Assembly: GCA_964607765.1 (NCBI GenBank)
Contig: CAZSNT010000122.1
Coordinates: forward strand, 1 to 31,661
Direction: 5' to 3'
Source: CAZSNT01 sp964607765
GTDB lineage: Bacteria > Verrucomicrobiota > Lentisphaeria > Oligosphaerales > JABHEG01
Length of the DNA: 31,661 bases
Shown: positions 16,158 through 25,065 of the stretch, piece by piece
Layout: every line of letters begins with the position of its first letter
Position numbering within the stretch: the stretch's first letter is position 1
Notes under the pieces: generated by a model
The model's input: only the letters and a program-made list of their open reading frames with translations
What the model was told of the DNA's origin: nothing
Databases searched by the model: none
Made by a program: the position numbers and the translations under genes

Positions 16158-19100
16158 TCAGAACAGCACGGACATGTTGCCGGCGACGGTGTGCACGTCG
16201 ATATCGTTGCCGAACAGGCCTTCGTAGGTGAGGCGCAGGCTCAGCCGATCGATGGCGATGAGCTCGATTCCGGCGCCCACGGGGAAGACCGAGTCATCGC
16301 TCTCAAGCGTGACTTCGTAGTCGCCGGCTCCGGACGGGGAGCCCTGGAAGTGCGACTCGAACGCGATCTTGTCATCGAGTGCGTACCGGAACCCGGCGCT
16401 CAGGTAGGCCCTGAGAGCAGCCGTCGGGCTGATCTTGCCCTCGATGCCAAACTCCAGCGCCGGCTCAACCGTGATCCACATTTCGTCCTGCTTCACGCCC
16501 TCCACGTTGAACCCGGCCACGCCCTCTTCCGCGAAGCTCTTCATGAGCAGGTAGGTCGCGTTGACGTCCAGTGTCGGCTTGAGGTAGACCTTGCCGAAGG
16601 ACTTGCCGTATTGGGCATGGATCCGCGCGTTGGCGTAATAGTGATCGCTGTCCGACTCGGCTGTGCCCGGCGGGATGAGCTCGGCCACGTCCCGCGTCAT
16701 ATCGACCTGTCCGTAGCCGAGGTTGAGCGTGTACCCGAACATGGTCACGCCGGTGTGGTTGACCAGCTCCCGCCGCTGGCCAAGGACGGGGTTGGCCTGC
16801 GGGTCGTAAAAGTACCCGTTGCCCTGATGCCTGAAGCCTACACCGAGATGGAAACGCTGCCCGTCGCCCGTGGCGTGTCCCTCGACCTCGACATCCGACT
16901 GCTCGTAAGCACCTGCTACCGAGAGCACCATGTTCGGCGCGGTTACGTACTGCACGCCGACGGCACCGCCGTAGGCATCCTCGGTGAACGCGAAGTTCTG
17001 GTCGGACTCGTCACGTTCCTGGCTCGCGCCGAACCCGTCGATCCACACGGTGCCGCCCTGGGCCACGAACCGGTTTGCCCCGGCTGTCTGGCGTGATTGC
17101 AGCAGCGTGTCCGAGAAGCGGCGTGCCGACAGGAACGTGCTCTGCATCGTGCTCAGGTACGGTTCAGGCGAGATGCTGTCGTACACCTGGCGGATCTTCT
17201 CGGGGTCCTGCAGGTTGCCGAGCCAGGCCAGGATGGTTCCGAGCTGATGTGCGCCGCCCACCCGCAGGCACGTGTTGAAGTGCTGTCCGATCGATGCCTG
17301 GTTCGAGGTGTGCGCGGGCGCCTCGAATCGCGGGTCGATCGTCAGCAGCAGGTTCCTGCCCTCGATCGCGAGGCCGTAGTCGATCACCACTGTGTCCGTC
17401 ACTTCCGCGCCGCTGTCCACCACGCCGCCGCCGGTCAGGATGAAGGGGGCGGGAATGATGTTGATCAGGTTCAGCAGCGTGGGTGTGATCGTACCGTCCA
17501 CGTCCGCCGTACCGCTCACGTGCAGCCGGTCCGAGGGTGAGTTGAAGCTCATGTCGATCGTCAACAACCCGTCGTTGTCCTGCACGAGGTCGCCGATGAC
17601 GTCCACTTCCTGTGCCACGGCCATGACCGCAGGATAGACTTCGGAACGCTCGCCGGGCTGCAGGTGTCCGCTGTTGGTCAGTTGTCCGCCGTTCAGGTTG
17701 ATATAGTCCCCGGTCTGGAAGAACCCCAGCTTCTTGTTGTCGAACGCGTTCGTCCCCTCACCGAGATTCACATTCCCGACCACCTGCCCCGTGTTGTTGA
17801 CCGTATCGTCACCCGTGCCGCCGCCGATGGCCAAGCCGCTCACGGCCGTCATGCCCCGCGTGTTGTTCAGGACGTTGGCCTGCCCGCCATCGAACGTGAA
17901 GCCCATACCACAGCCGTCCCCACCGATAATGTCCCCATCGAGTGTGACGGTCACACTGTCCGCACCGTCCAACGCGCTGCTCTGTGCCACGACCGCAATC
18001 GAGTTGAGGCCCAGCATGGTGATATTTCCTGTATGCGTCACCGTCACTTTGCCGCCCAGGCCCGAGCCCCCAACAGAACCCATGTGCGCCAACCCGCCGA
18101 AGCCGCCGTTCAGACCGCCGCCGCCACCCACAGACTGCGCCACGATCCCGATGCACCCATCGCCCTTCAGCGTGATGTTCCCCGCGCTGGTCACAGTCAC
18201 GTCGCCCCCCGACCCGTCCGTGGCGGGTGGACCGCCTGTCGGCACATCCACCCCCCATTGCTCCACCCCCACGGTGGTGTCCCCGGCCACGCCGCCGCCG
18301 CCGCCAACGCTCTGCGCGAAAATGCCGTAGGCACCGTAGCCCTCGGTGGTGATGTCACCGTTGTTCGTTACAACAACGTCGCCGCCGTCGCCCGAAGCCC
18401 CGCCGTCGCCACCGATGGACACCGACCCCAAGTTGCTCATGTAGCCGTTGCCGCCCGTGCCGCCGCCGCCACCGACGGATTGGGCAAAGACGCCGTAGGA
18501 ACCATCGCCCTTGGTCAGGATCGAACCATTGTTCGTGACGGTGACCGCATTGCCGTTGCCCGAGGCACCGCCGTCGCCACCGAGGCCGACCTGAAGCTGG
18601 ACAAGCTCCGCGAGACCGTCCTTGAGCCCCTGCTTGATGCCATCGCTCTTGACGCCGCGTTCGCGCAGGCCCTCCTGATACCCCTCCCACCCGGCCTTCA
18701 CCGTCTCCTTCACCCGGAGGCTTGTCTCGTCCCGGAAGTTGCGCAGGCTGTCCATGTTCGCCGTGCCGCCGGCGCCGCCACCGCCGCCAACGCTCTGCGC
18801 AAAGATGCCGTAGGCGAACGAACCATCGGTCTCGATCTGCTCATTGTTCACCACGGTCACGGCGCCACCGTTGCCTGCTGCTGCGCCGTCGCCGCCGATA
18901 CTGAGTGTGCCGCTGCCGGCCCCGCCCCCTTGGCCAACTGTACCGCCGCCGCCGCCAACGCTCTGCGCGAAGATGCCGTGAGACACCTCACCGACGCTCT
19001 TGATGCGTCCGTCGTTGGTTATGGTCACTGTGTTGCCGTCGCCCGAGGCACCGCCGTTGCCGCCGGCCGAGATCTGGAAGTTCTCCCAGAAATTGTCGGC

Positions 19101-22100
19101 GCTCGAGTCCTCCAGAAGAAGTTCCAGCTCGTCGCTGCCAATGGCGGTGCCGCCGCCGACACCGCCGCCGCCGCCGACGCTCTGTGCAAAGACCGCGGGG
19201 GCGTCGTGCCCCAACGTGTCGATGGCGTGTGTGTTGTTGACTGTCACCGTGCCGCCGTCCCCCGCAGCGCCGCCGGTGCCGCCGATGGCGGCGCTGAACT
19301 CGAAGTTGTCGGGCTTCTTCCCGGCCTTCTTGTCCTTCTGGCGCTGCAGTGTGAAGCCCTTGGCGTAACCGCCGGCGCCGCCGCCGCCGCCAACCGACTG
19401 CGCAAAGATGGCCATGGCCCCGTCGTGCTTGGACGCCAGCGTATTGTTGTTGGTCACCGTCACGGCGCCCGCGTCGCCGCCCGTGCCGCCGTCGCCGCCG
19501 ACAGCTACCGCCAACTGCATGGTCTTGCTCGCGCCGGCCGCCGCCGACGCAGCCAGGCTCGCGCCGCCCGTGCCGCCGCCGCCGCCGATCGACTGCGCGA
19601 CCACGCTGTGCGCGTAGTATCCATAGGTCGTGATCTCGCCATCATTCGTGACCGTCACGTCGCCGCCGGTGCTGCCGGAGCCGCCATTGCCCCCAATCGC
19701 AAAGGCCAGGCTCATGCTCTTGCTCCCGATGGAATACGTTTCCGCGCCGCCGCCGCCTTCGCCTTCGTCGGTGTCCCAGGTCTCGTCCCACTCGGCGCCA
19801 CCAAACGCGTCCGACTCATAGCCGGTCATGCCACCCGCGCCGCCGCCGCCGCCAACTGACTGGGCAAACACACCCGCCGCCGCCTCGCCGTGGGTCACAA
19901 TCGTCCCGTCGTTGTCAACTGTCACTGCATCGCCCGTGCCGCCGTCGCCACCGTTGCCGCCCAGCGAGAAGCTCAACTGCACCGACTTGGACCCGCCCCC
20001 CGATGTGGCACCCGAAGCACCGCCCGTGCCGCCGCCGCCACCCACTGACTGCGCCACAACGCCGCACGCACCAGCGCCCAGGGTCTCGACCGAACTGGCA
20101 GTGGTAACGTCCACCGTCCCGCCGACGCCGCCCGTGCCGCCGCTGCCGCCCAGGCTTACCCCGATGTTCAGGCTCTTCGAGCCGCTCGCCGACAGCGTGG
20201 ACGCCGAACCGCCGTCGCCGCCGCCGTCGCCAACTGACTGCGCCAACACGCCGAAAGCGTCGGCACCCTCCGTCTTCAGTTCGACCCCTGCGACGGTTGA
20301 CACAGTCACTGCGCCGCCAGCGCCGCCCGTGCCGCCGCTGCCGCCCAGCGCGACGCTGACGCTGGCGCTGTTCTCCAAGTTGGGGGAAATCGTGAACGAG
20401 CCTGCGTAGCCGCCCGTGCCGCCGCCGCCACCGACCGACTGCGCCACCAAGGCGTGCGAGCGAGCGCCGTCCGTGTCGATGTTGGCCTCGTTGGTCGTGT
20501 TCACAGCGCCCCCGGCTCCGCCAACGCCGCCGCTGCCGCCCAGCGCCACGCCAATCCCGAGTGACGCTTTGCCTTGGACGGTCACGGGCATCGTCCCGGT
20601 CACGCTCCCGCCACCGTTGCCGCCGCCGCCACCGATCGATTGCGTGAGAATCCCGCGCGACATGTCCGCGGTCGTGCTGATCCAGCCGCTGTTCGCAAGC
20701 GTGACGCCGCCACCGTCGCCCCCCGAGCCACCGGAGCCGCCCAAGGCGACGTTGAGCGAGCTCGATATCCCCGATGACCCGGAGAGGCCGAACGCGCCGC
20801 TGAATCCGCCATCGCCGCCGCCGCCGCCAACGGACTGCGCCAGCAATCCATGAGCCGACTGCGACTGTGTCTGGATGCGGCCCGACTGCGTGACGTCCAA
20901 ATCACCCCCTGCGCCGCCGGAGCCGCCCGTGCCGCCCAGGCTCACGCTGGCCGTAACCGCACCCTTCGAACCGATCGCTGCACTGCCGGCGATACTGAAG
21001 CCACCCGACCCGCCGCCACCGCCGACCGACTCCGCGTAGAGCGCGTGCGACGTCACTTCACTCGTGGTCAGATCGCCGCTGTTCGTGACCGTGACATTGC
21101 CGCCGTCACCGCCCTCGCCGCCGCTGCCGCCGATCGACACGCTGATCGCGCCTGCGCCTTTGGCTCCGAGCGCACCGGAAACCGCCACGGCCCCGCCACC
21201 ATCGCCGCCGCCACCACCGGTTGACTGGGCCAGCAGGGCGTAGGACCCAATGCCCGTCGTGGTGATCGCATCTTCTGTGGTCACTGTAACCGGCCCGGCA
21301 TTCCCGCCCTCGCCGCCGCTGCCGCCGATGGAAATGGCGCCGGACACGGCAACCGGTCCGGCACTGAGCGCCGCGGTTACGCTCTGGCCGCCCGTGCCGC
21401 CACCACCACCCACAGACTGCGCATGCACACCGTGCGAACGAACGCCCTGCGTCGAGATCTGCTTCTTGGCCGTCACCGCCACTGACTCACCGGCGCCCCC
21501 GTCCCCGCCGCTGCCGCCAAGCGCGAAGCTGAGCGCGCCGAACACACCGATCGAGCCTGAGATGGCGCAACCGCCCGTGCCGCCGCCGCCGCCAACGGAC
21601 TGCGCGAGCACGCCTGAGGAGGCGTACCCGGACGTGGTCAGGGCGCTCTCGGCCATCACGGTTACGTCACCGCCGGCGCCGCCGCCACCGCCGCTGCCGC
21701 CAACAGATACAGAGCCAAACGTCCCGATACTTGCAGCAAAGCCGCCGTCACCGCCGCCGCCGCCAATGCTCTCGGCAGTGATCGCCGGCGAGAGCTCGCC
21801 GCGTGTGGTGATGCTTCCCGTATGGGTCACGTTCACGGTCGAACCGGCGCCGCCGTCACCGCCCGCGCCGCCGATCGCAACTGCGCCGACCGTGACTCCT
21901 GGAATGGTCGCGGAGACCACGCCGCCACCACTGCCGCCGCCGCCACCGATCGAGTGCGCAAACACGCCTTTGGCGCGCTCGCCATAGGTGTCGATCACAC
22001 CGGAATGATCCACGGTTACGCTTCCGCCGTCGCCGCCATCGCCACCGCCGCCGCCAATGGAGACCCAACCGCCGCCGACCGATTGTGCAAAGATGGCGCG

Positions 22101-24437
22101 CGACTCGTTTTCCCACGTTTTGACCGCGCCCGTGTTGTCCACCACGACTTCCCCGCCATTGCCGCCGCCGGCACCGCTGCCGCCGATGTTGACGGTCATG
22201 GAGCCGCTGCTGCCCGCCGAGCCTCCGCCGCCCCCGACCGATTGCGCCAACAGGGCGTCGGCACGTTGTCCGTGCGTTTCGACCGTGCCGCTGTTGATCA
22301 GATCGACCTGGCCGCCGTCAGCACCCACGTCCCCCGCACCGCCGAGTGCGAGCAGGCCGCCACTGGAACTGCCGTTGCCGCCGCCGCCGCCGACGGATTG
22401 CACGAACAGGCCATGCGAATCGTGACCGTGCGTGGTGATCGTGCTCTCGTTGGCGCCCTGCGCCCAGCCGCCCGAGCCGCCGCCGCCGCCGCCACCGCCA
22501 ATGGCCACGCCGGCGCCCACGCCGCCCGCCGAACCGCCCCCGCCACCGATCGACTGCGATACGACACCGAACGAGCGAGGCCCGTGCGTGGTGACGGTGT
22601 TCTTGTTCGTGACATCGGTGTGGCCTCCATCGCCGCCGCTGCCCGCCATGCCGCCGATCGCCACGCCGCCACCCGCGCCGCCGGCATTGCCGCCGCCACC
22701 ACCCACCGACTGCGCAAACACTGCGTAGGAGTCTTCTCCTCTAGTCCGGACCTCTGCCTCGTTGATCAGGTCCACGCTCCCACCCGCGCCGCTGCTGTTG
22801 CCGTCGCCGCCGATGGCCAGCAGGCCGCCGCCGCCGGCGGACGAACCCCCGCCGCCGCCCACCGACTGCGCCAGCACACCGTGAGAAGCTCTGCCCTGCG
22901 TGTTGACCGTCCCTTTGACGCTGACAGTCACGCTGCTGCCATCGGCGCCCGCGCCGGCCGAGCCGCCGAACCCGAAGGCGCCACTGCCGCCGCCGCTGGC
23001 GCCGCCGCCGCCGCCCACCGACTGCGCCAGGATCGCGTGCGAGTTCTCCCCGGTCGTCTCGAGAGCAGCGTCCGAGTCAACAGTCACGCTGCTGCCCTTC
23101 CCCCCCGGTACTCCGGTCCCGCCCGTCCCCACAAAGCCCGAGCCGCTGCCCCCGGAGCCCCCCGCGCCGGCGACGCTTTGAGCCAGGATGCCGTGAGAAT
23201 CGTCGCCTGCCGTGGTGATGTTGCCCGTGTTGTCCACCGATGCACTGCTGCCATCGCCGCCGCTGCCTCCTCCTCCTCCATCACCATACGCGCCGCTGCC
23301 GTCCCCGCCGTCCCCGCCATTGCCGCCGACGCTCTCGGCGCGGATCCCGTGGGATCCCCTCTCTTCAGTAACGAGCTTACCGGAATTGGTTACTCCTACC
23401 GCGCCGCCGTTGCCGCCATCCCCACCGTCGTCGCCCGAGACCCAAATTCCGGTGTGACTGTCGCCGTCCCCGCCGTCGCCGCCCTTCGACTGGGCCCAAA
23501 GGCCATCCTGCCTCGCCGTGTCGCTGGTCAGGTCGTCACTGTTGTCCAGACTGACCGTCCCCGCCGAGGCGCCGGGCGCGCCGTCGCCGTCGTCGCCGCC
23601 ATCTGCACCATCGGCGGCGACGTCAGACTCGAACTTGATCGCCGTCTCTTCGGGATCACCACGGGTGGCCCCGCTGCTCGCTGCGAAAACTCGCGGCGTC
23701 GCCGACTCGGGCTGGAGAGCGGGAGCAGTTGGGCGCAGAACGCGAACGGAAGATGCCACGTCATCTTGAGCCAACTGCACAGTCGCTGAGGCCTGGCTCG
23801 TACGGGAATCCGCTGTAAGAGCTGCGGCTGTATCCTCTGTACCTGGAGCGCCCGCGCTGTGCCGCGTCGCAGCCGGAGACGAAGGCGGGGCCTCGCGGGC
23901 CAACGCCCCGACCGCCGTCCCCCGACCTGGAGTGCCCGCGCTGTGCCGCGCCGTAGCCGGAGACGAAGGCGGGTCCTCCCGGGCCAACGCCCCACGCCCC
24001 GTCACCCCGCCTGGTTCCTCGAGGGCCCAGCTGCCAGTGATGACGTCCCCCGAAACATCGACCGCCCCTCCGGCGGTCAACACCTCCATCCGGTCGCCCA
24101 CGCAACGGAGCTGCCCCAACAACCGTTGGCCGCTGCTCAACTCGTAGATACGGCGCGGCTGCACGCGCCAGGAGAGCATGTGGGCGTAGTCCACCTGGCG
24201 GGCGCTCTGCGGCGCCAACTGCAGCGTCACGGTCCGCCAATCCAGCGCCTGGACTGCGCCCCGGAGGCTGGCGCCGTCGCGCGTGAGCACGGACACGCGA
24301 GTGCCTTGCGGTAAGTTCGGCAGGATGTCTACCGCCCAGGCAGCCGGACACTGCAAGCCGCACAGTGCCGCGAGGATGAGAGTGACAACTGGATGACGTG
24401 ATGCATCCCTGACGGGTCGGCAAGAGAGGTTCGACAT
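16158..24437 (-). CDS. Giant glycine-rich autotransporter, paralogue B
   Basis: Type V secreted surface protein of 2759 residues. ATG 24437 was chosen over an in-frame ATG 35 codons upstream because GGAGGAG precedes it and the 35-residue signal peptide then aligns exactly with paralogue A (cleavage after AWA). The architecture matches A: double beta module (about 47-137), linker, passenger with about 30 AQSVGGGGG units (about 292-2150), conserved pre-barrel region, and beta-barrel (about 2462-2759) ending in SVLF. The linker is longer because of an 84-bp tandem duplication, and the passenger lacks one unit present in A. Pre-barrel and barrel are the most alike parts, yet the DNA there differs at many third positions, consistent with an old duplication under purifying selection. 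B lies upstream of A, and each has its own candidate promoter. Confidence 0.9.
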   Translation of the reverse strand: MSNLSCRPVRDASRHPVVTLILAALCGLQCPAAWAVDILPNLPQGTRVSVLTRDGASLRGAVQALDWRTVTLQLAPQSARQVDYAHMLSWRVQPRRIYELSSGQRLLGQLRCVGDRMEVLTAGGAVDVSGDVITGSWALEEPGGVTGRGALAREDPPSSPATARHSAGTPGRGTAVGALAREAPPSSPAATRHSAGAPGTEDTAAALTADSRTSQASATVQLAQDDVASSVRVLRPTAPALQPESATPRVFAASSGATRGDPEETAIKFESDVAADGADGGDDGDGAPGASAGTVSLDNSDDLTSDTARQDGLWAQSKGGDGGDGDSHTGIWVSGDDGGDGGNGGAVGVTNSGKLVTEERGSHGIRAESVGGNGGDGGDGSGAYGDGGGGGSGGDGSSASVDNTGNITTAGDDSHGILAQSVAGAGGSGGSGSGFVGTGGTGVPGGKGSSVTVDSDAALETTGENSHAILAQSVGGGGGASGGGSGAFGFGGSAGAGADGSSVTVSVKGTVNTQGRASHGVLAQSVGGGGGSSAGGGGLLAIGGDGNSSGAGGSVDLINEAEVRTRGEDSYAVFAQSVGGGGGNAGGAGGGVAIGGMAGSGGDGGHTDVTNKNTVTTHGPRSFGVVSQSIGGGGGSAGGVGAGVAIGGGGGGGGSGGWAQGANESTITTHGHDSHGLFVQSVGGGGGNGSSSGGLLALGGAGDVGADGGQVDLINSGTVETHGQRADALLAQSVGGGGGSAGSSGSMTVNIGGSGAGGGNGGEVVVDNTGAVKTWENESRAIFAQSVGGGWVSIGGGGGDGGDGGSVTVDHSGVIDTYGERAKGVFAHSIGGGGGSGGGVVSATIPGVTVGAVAIGGAGGDGGAGSTVNVTHTGSITTRGELSPAITAESIGGGGGDGGFAASIGTFGSVSVGGSGGGGGAGGDVTVMAESALTTSGYASSGVLAQSVGGGGGTGGCAISGSIGVFGALSFALGGSGGDGGAGESVAVTAKKQISTQGVRSHGVHAQSVGGGGGTGGQSVTAALSAGPVAVSGAISIGGSGGEGGNAGPVTVTTEDAITTTGIGSYALLAQSTGGGGGDGGGAVAVSGALGAKGAGAISVSIGGSGGEGGDGGNVTVTNSGDLTTSEVTSHALYAESVGGGGGSGGFSIAGSAAIGSKGAVTASVSLGGTGGSGGAGGDLDVTQSGRIQTQSQSAHGLLAQSVGGGGGDGGFSGAFGLSGSSGISSSLNVALGGSGGSGGDGGGVTLANSGWISTTADMSRGILTQSIGGGGGNGGGSVTGTMPVTVQGKASLGIGVALGGSGGVGGAGGAVNTTNEANIDTDGARSHALVAQSVGGGGGTGGYAGSFTISPNLENSASVSVALGGSGGTGGAGGAVTVSTVAGVELKTEGADAFGVLAQSVGDGGGDGGSASTLSASGSKSLNIGVSLGGSGGTGGVGGTVDVTTASSVETLGAGACGVVAQSVGGGGGTGGASGATSGGGSKSVQLSFSLGGNGGDGGTGDAVTVDNDGTIVTHGEAAAGVFAQSVGGGGGAGGMTGYESDAFGGAEWDETWDTDEGEGGGGAETYSIGSKSMSLAFAIGGNGGSGSTGGDVTVTNDGEITTYGYYAHSVVAQSIGGGGGTGGASLAASAAAGASKTMQLAVAVGGDGGTGGDAGAVTVTNNNTLASKHDGAMAIFAQSVGGGGGAGGYAKGFTLQRQKDKKAGKKPDNFEFSAAIGGTGGAAGDGGTVTVNNTHAIDTLGHDAPAVFAQSVGGGGGVGGGTAIGSDELELLLEDSSADNFWENFQISAGGNGGASGDGNTVTITNDGRIKSVGEVSHGIFAQSVGGGGGTVGQGGGAGSGTLSIGGDGAAAGNGGAVTVVNNEQIETDGSFAYGIFAQSVGGGGGAGGTANMDSLRNFRDETSLRVKETVKAGWEGYQEGLRERGVKSDGIKQGLKDGLAELVQLQVGLGGDGGASGNGNAVTVTNNGSILTKGDGSYGVFAQSVGGGGGTGGNGYMSNLGSVSIGGDGGASGDGGDVVVTNNGDITTEGYGAYGIFAQSVGGGGGVAGDTTVGVEQWGVDVPTGGPPATDGSGGDVTVTSAGNITLKGDGCIGIVAQSVGGGGGLNGGFGGLAHMGSVGGSGLGGKVTVTHTGNITMLGLNSIAVVAQSSALDGADSVTVTLDGDIIGGDGCGMGFTFDGGQANVLNNTRGMTAVSGLAIGGGTGDDTVNNTGQVVGNVNLGEGTNAFDNKKLGFFQTGDYINLNGGQLTNSGHLQPGERSEVYPAVMAVAQEVDVIGDLVQDNDGLLTIDMSFNSPSDRLHVSGTADVDGTITPTLLNLINIIPAPFILTGGGVVDSGAEVTDTVVIDYGLAIEGRNLLLTIDPRFEAPAHTSNQASIGQHFNTCLRVGGAHQLGTILAWLGNLQDPEKIRQVYDSISPEPYLSTMQSTFLSARRFSDTLLQSRQTAGANRFVAQGGTVWIDGFGASQERDESDQNFAFTEDAYGGAVGVQYVTAPNMVLSVAGAYEQSDVEVEGHATGDGQRFHLGVGFRHQGNGYFYDPQANPVLGQRRELVNHTGVTMFGYTLNLGYGQVDMTRDVAELIPPGTAESDSDHYYANARIHAQYGKSFGKVYLKPTLDVNATYLLMKSFAEEGVAGFNVEGVKQDEMWITVEPALEFGIEGKISPTAALRAYLSAGFRYALDDKIAFESHFQGSPSGAGDYEVTLESDDSVFPVGAGIELIAIDRLSLRLTYEGLFGNDIDVHTVAGNMSVLF
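17985..23560 (-). repeat. Passenger repeat array of autotransporter B
   Basis: About 30 units with the same core and the same order as in paralogue A, so individual units can be paired one to one. Notable differences are a merged unit at FAQSVGGGWVSIGG (about 22055-22095), an acidic insert with EWDETWDTDEGEG (about 19755-19830), and a long charged, probably helical insert after NMDSLRNFRDE (about 18600-18760). Several cores vary (AHSIGG, AESIGG, VGDGGG). Confidence 0.9.
23841..24008 (-). repeat. 84-bp tandem duplication in the linker of autotransporter B
   Basis: Positions 23841-23924 and 23925-24008 are imperfect direct copies. They encode two 28-residue segments of the type GALARE-PPSSPA-RHSAG-PG. 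Paralogue A has no counterpart. The duplication preserves the reading frame and lengthens the Pro/Ala/Ser linker between the N-terminal module and the passenger. Confidence 0.88.
24017..24332 (-). other. N-terminal double beta module of autotransporter B (domain)
   Basis: Residues 36-140 carry the same pair of modules as in paralogue A: VSVLTRDGASLRGAV...VDYAHMLSWRV, then IYELSSGQRLLGQLR...GAVDVSGDVITGSW. Glycines, hydrophobic positions and the terminal W are kept while the rest has diverged, which points to a real folded domain. Confidence 0.55.
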
Positions 24438-24734
24438 GGCTCGTCTCCTCCATGCGGGAAGGAGACCAGGGAATACGAGGAGGGACGGGGCCTCAGATGC
24501 CGACCTGGCCGTCGACAGCGAGAAGTGCGGATGGCGCCGCACACGCAGGAACCCGCCGCGGACGCTCCGCGACTGCCCTTTTTCCCACTCCTACCCCATA
24601 ACCCGGATCCCCGATCTGCCCGCGCTGTGTCAGCGGGAAGACCGCTGTCCTACGGGCACGCGCACACACAGCAATATACACCCACCACGCGCGCGTGTCA
24701 CCAGCCTGAAGACGCGCAACGGGCATGCTGCACG

Positions 24735-24791
24735 CCCCCATAACCACAAAAGCCCAAAAACACCCACTGGCATTCCAGCAGTTTCAGCGCC
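24735..24791 (-). promoter_or_regulatory. Conserved upstream block of autotransporter B, sigma54-like
   Basis: On the minus strand GGCGCTGAAACTGCT (24791-24777) has GG and GC ten bases apart. It is followed by TGGAAT, a T-rich run and TGTGGTTA (24748-24741), matching the block upstream of paralogue A. If it is a -24/-12 promoter, transcription would start near 24766, giving an unusually long leader of about 330 nt. Confidence 0.4.
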
Positions 24792-24894
24792 CGCGAACAG
24801 GTTGAATGTTCTTACCTGCGCAGACGCAATGCGTTATAGCTCAACTGCCAGCGCCATCTCGTGTTGTGGCCCGGCTACATTGCCGCGGCCCGCC

Positions 24895-24930
24895 CTACAT
24901 TTCTTGGAGCTCGGGCTCCAAAAAGTGTAG
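24895..24930. repeat. 36-bp palindromic element, copy 2
   Basis: CTACATTTCTTGGAGC (24895-24910) and GCTCCAAAAAGTGTAG (24915-24930) form 16-bp arms around TCGG, with 14 of 16 positions complementary. It matches the element at 15925-15960 in length, centre and arm sequence. It could fold at the 3' end of the GH42/GH29-like transcript, but no T-tract follows. Confidence 0.8.
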
Positions 24931-25065
24931 CTTGCGGCTGCTGAAACCTGGCGGTCAGGTTTCGTTCTGGGCACGGTGCCGCCGGCAGTGCAGTCTGGTG
25001 AGGATGGATGTGAGGCATGAGGGGGGATGGCGTGCCGGCTGTGAGTCGGCGGCTTGCGGCCGCCT

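Larger units (their letters stand above)
24438..25065. other. Intergenic region upstream of autotransporter B
   Basis: These 628 bp lie between the stop of the GH42/GH29-like gene (25066) and the start of autotransporter B. They hold a 36-bp palindrome (24895-24930) and the conserved promoter-like block (24735-24791). A leader of more than 300 nt follows, with purine/pyrimidine-alternating stretches such as CACGCGCGCGTG (24688-24699). The parts near the conserved block resemble the region upstream of paralogue A (for example CAACGGGCA and GCACG motifs). No credible gene was found. Confidence 0.6.

Noticed and set aside
21822..23789. Open plus-strand frame of 655 codons opposite autotransporter B (and similar frames at 17664-19859, 15885-17096, 12683-13978)
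   Set aside because: Same cause: codon bias of the repeats keeps antisense frames open. The amino-acid makeup is not protein-like.
24895..24930. Factor-independent terminator for the GH42/GH29-like gene
   Set aside because: The stem is strong, but on the minus strand it is not followed by a T-tract, and the same element occurs elsewhere upstream of an autotransporter gene.
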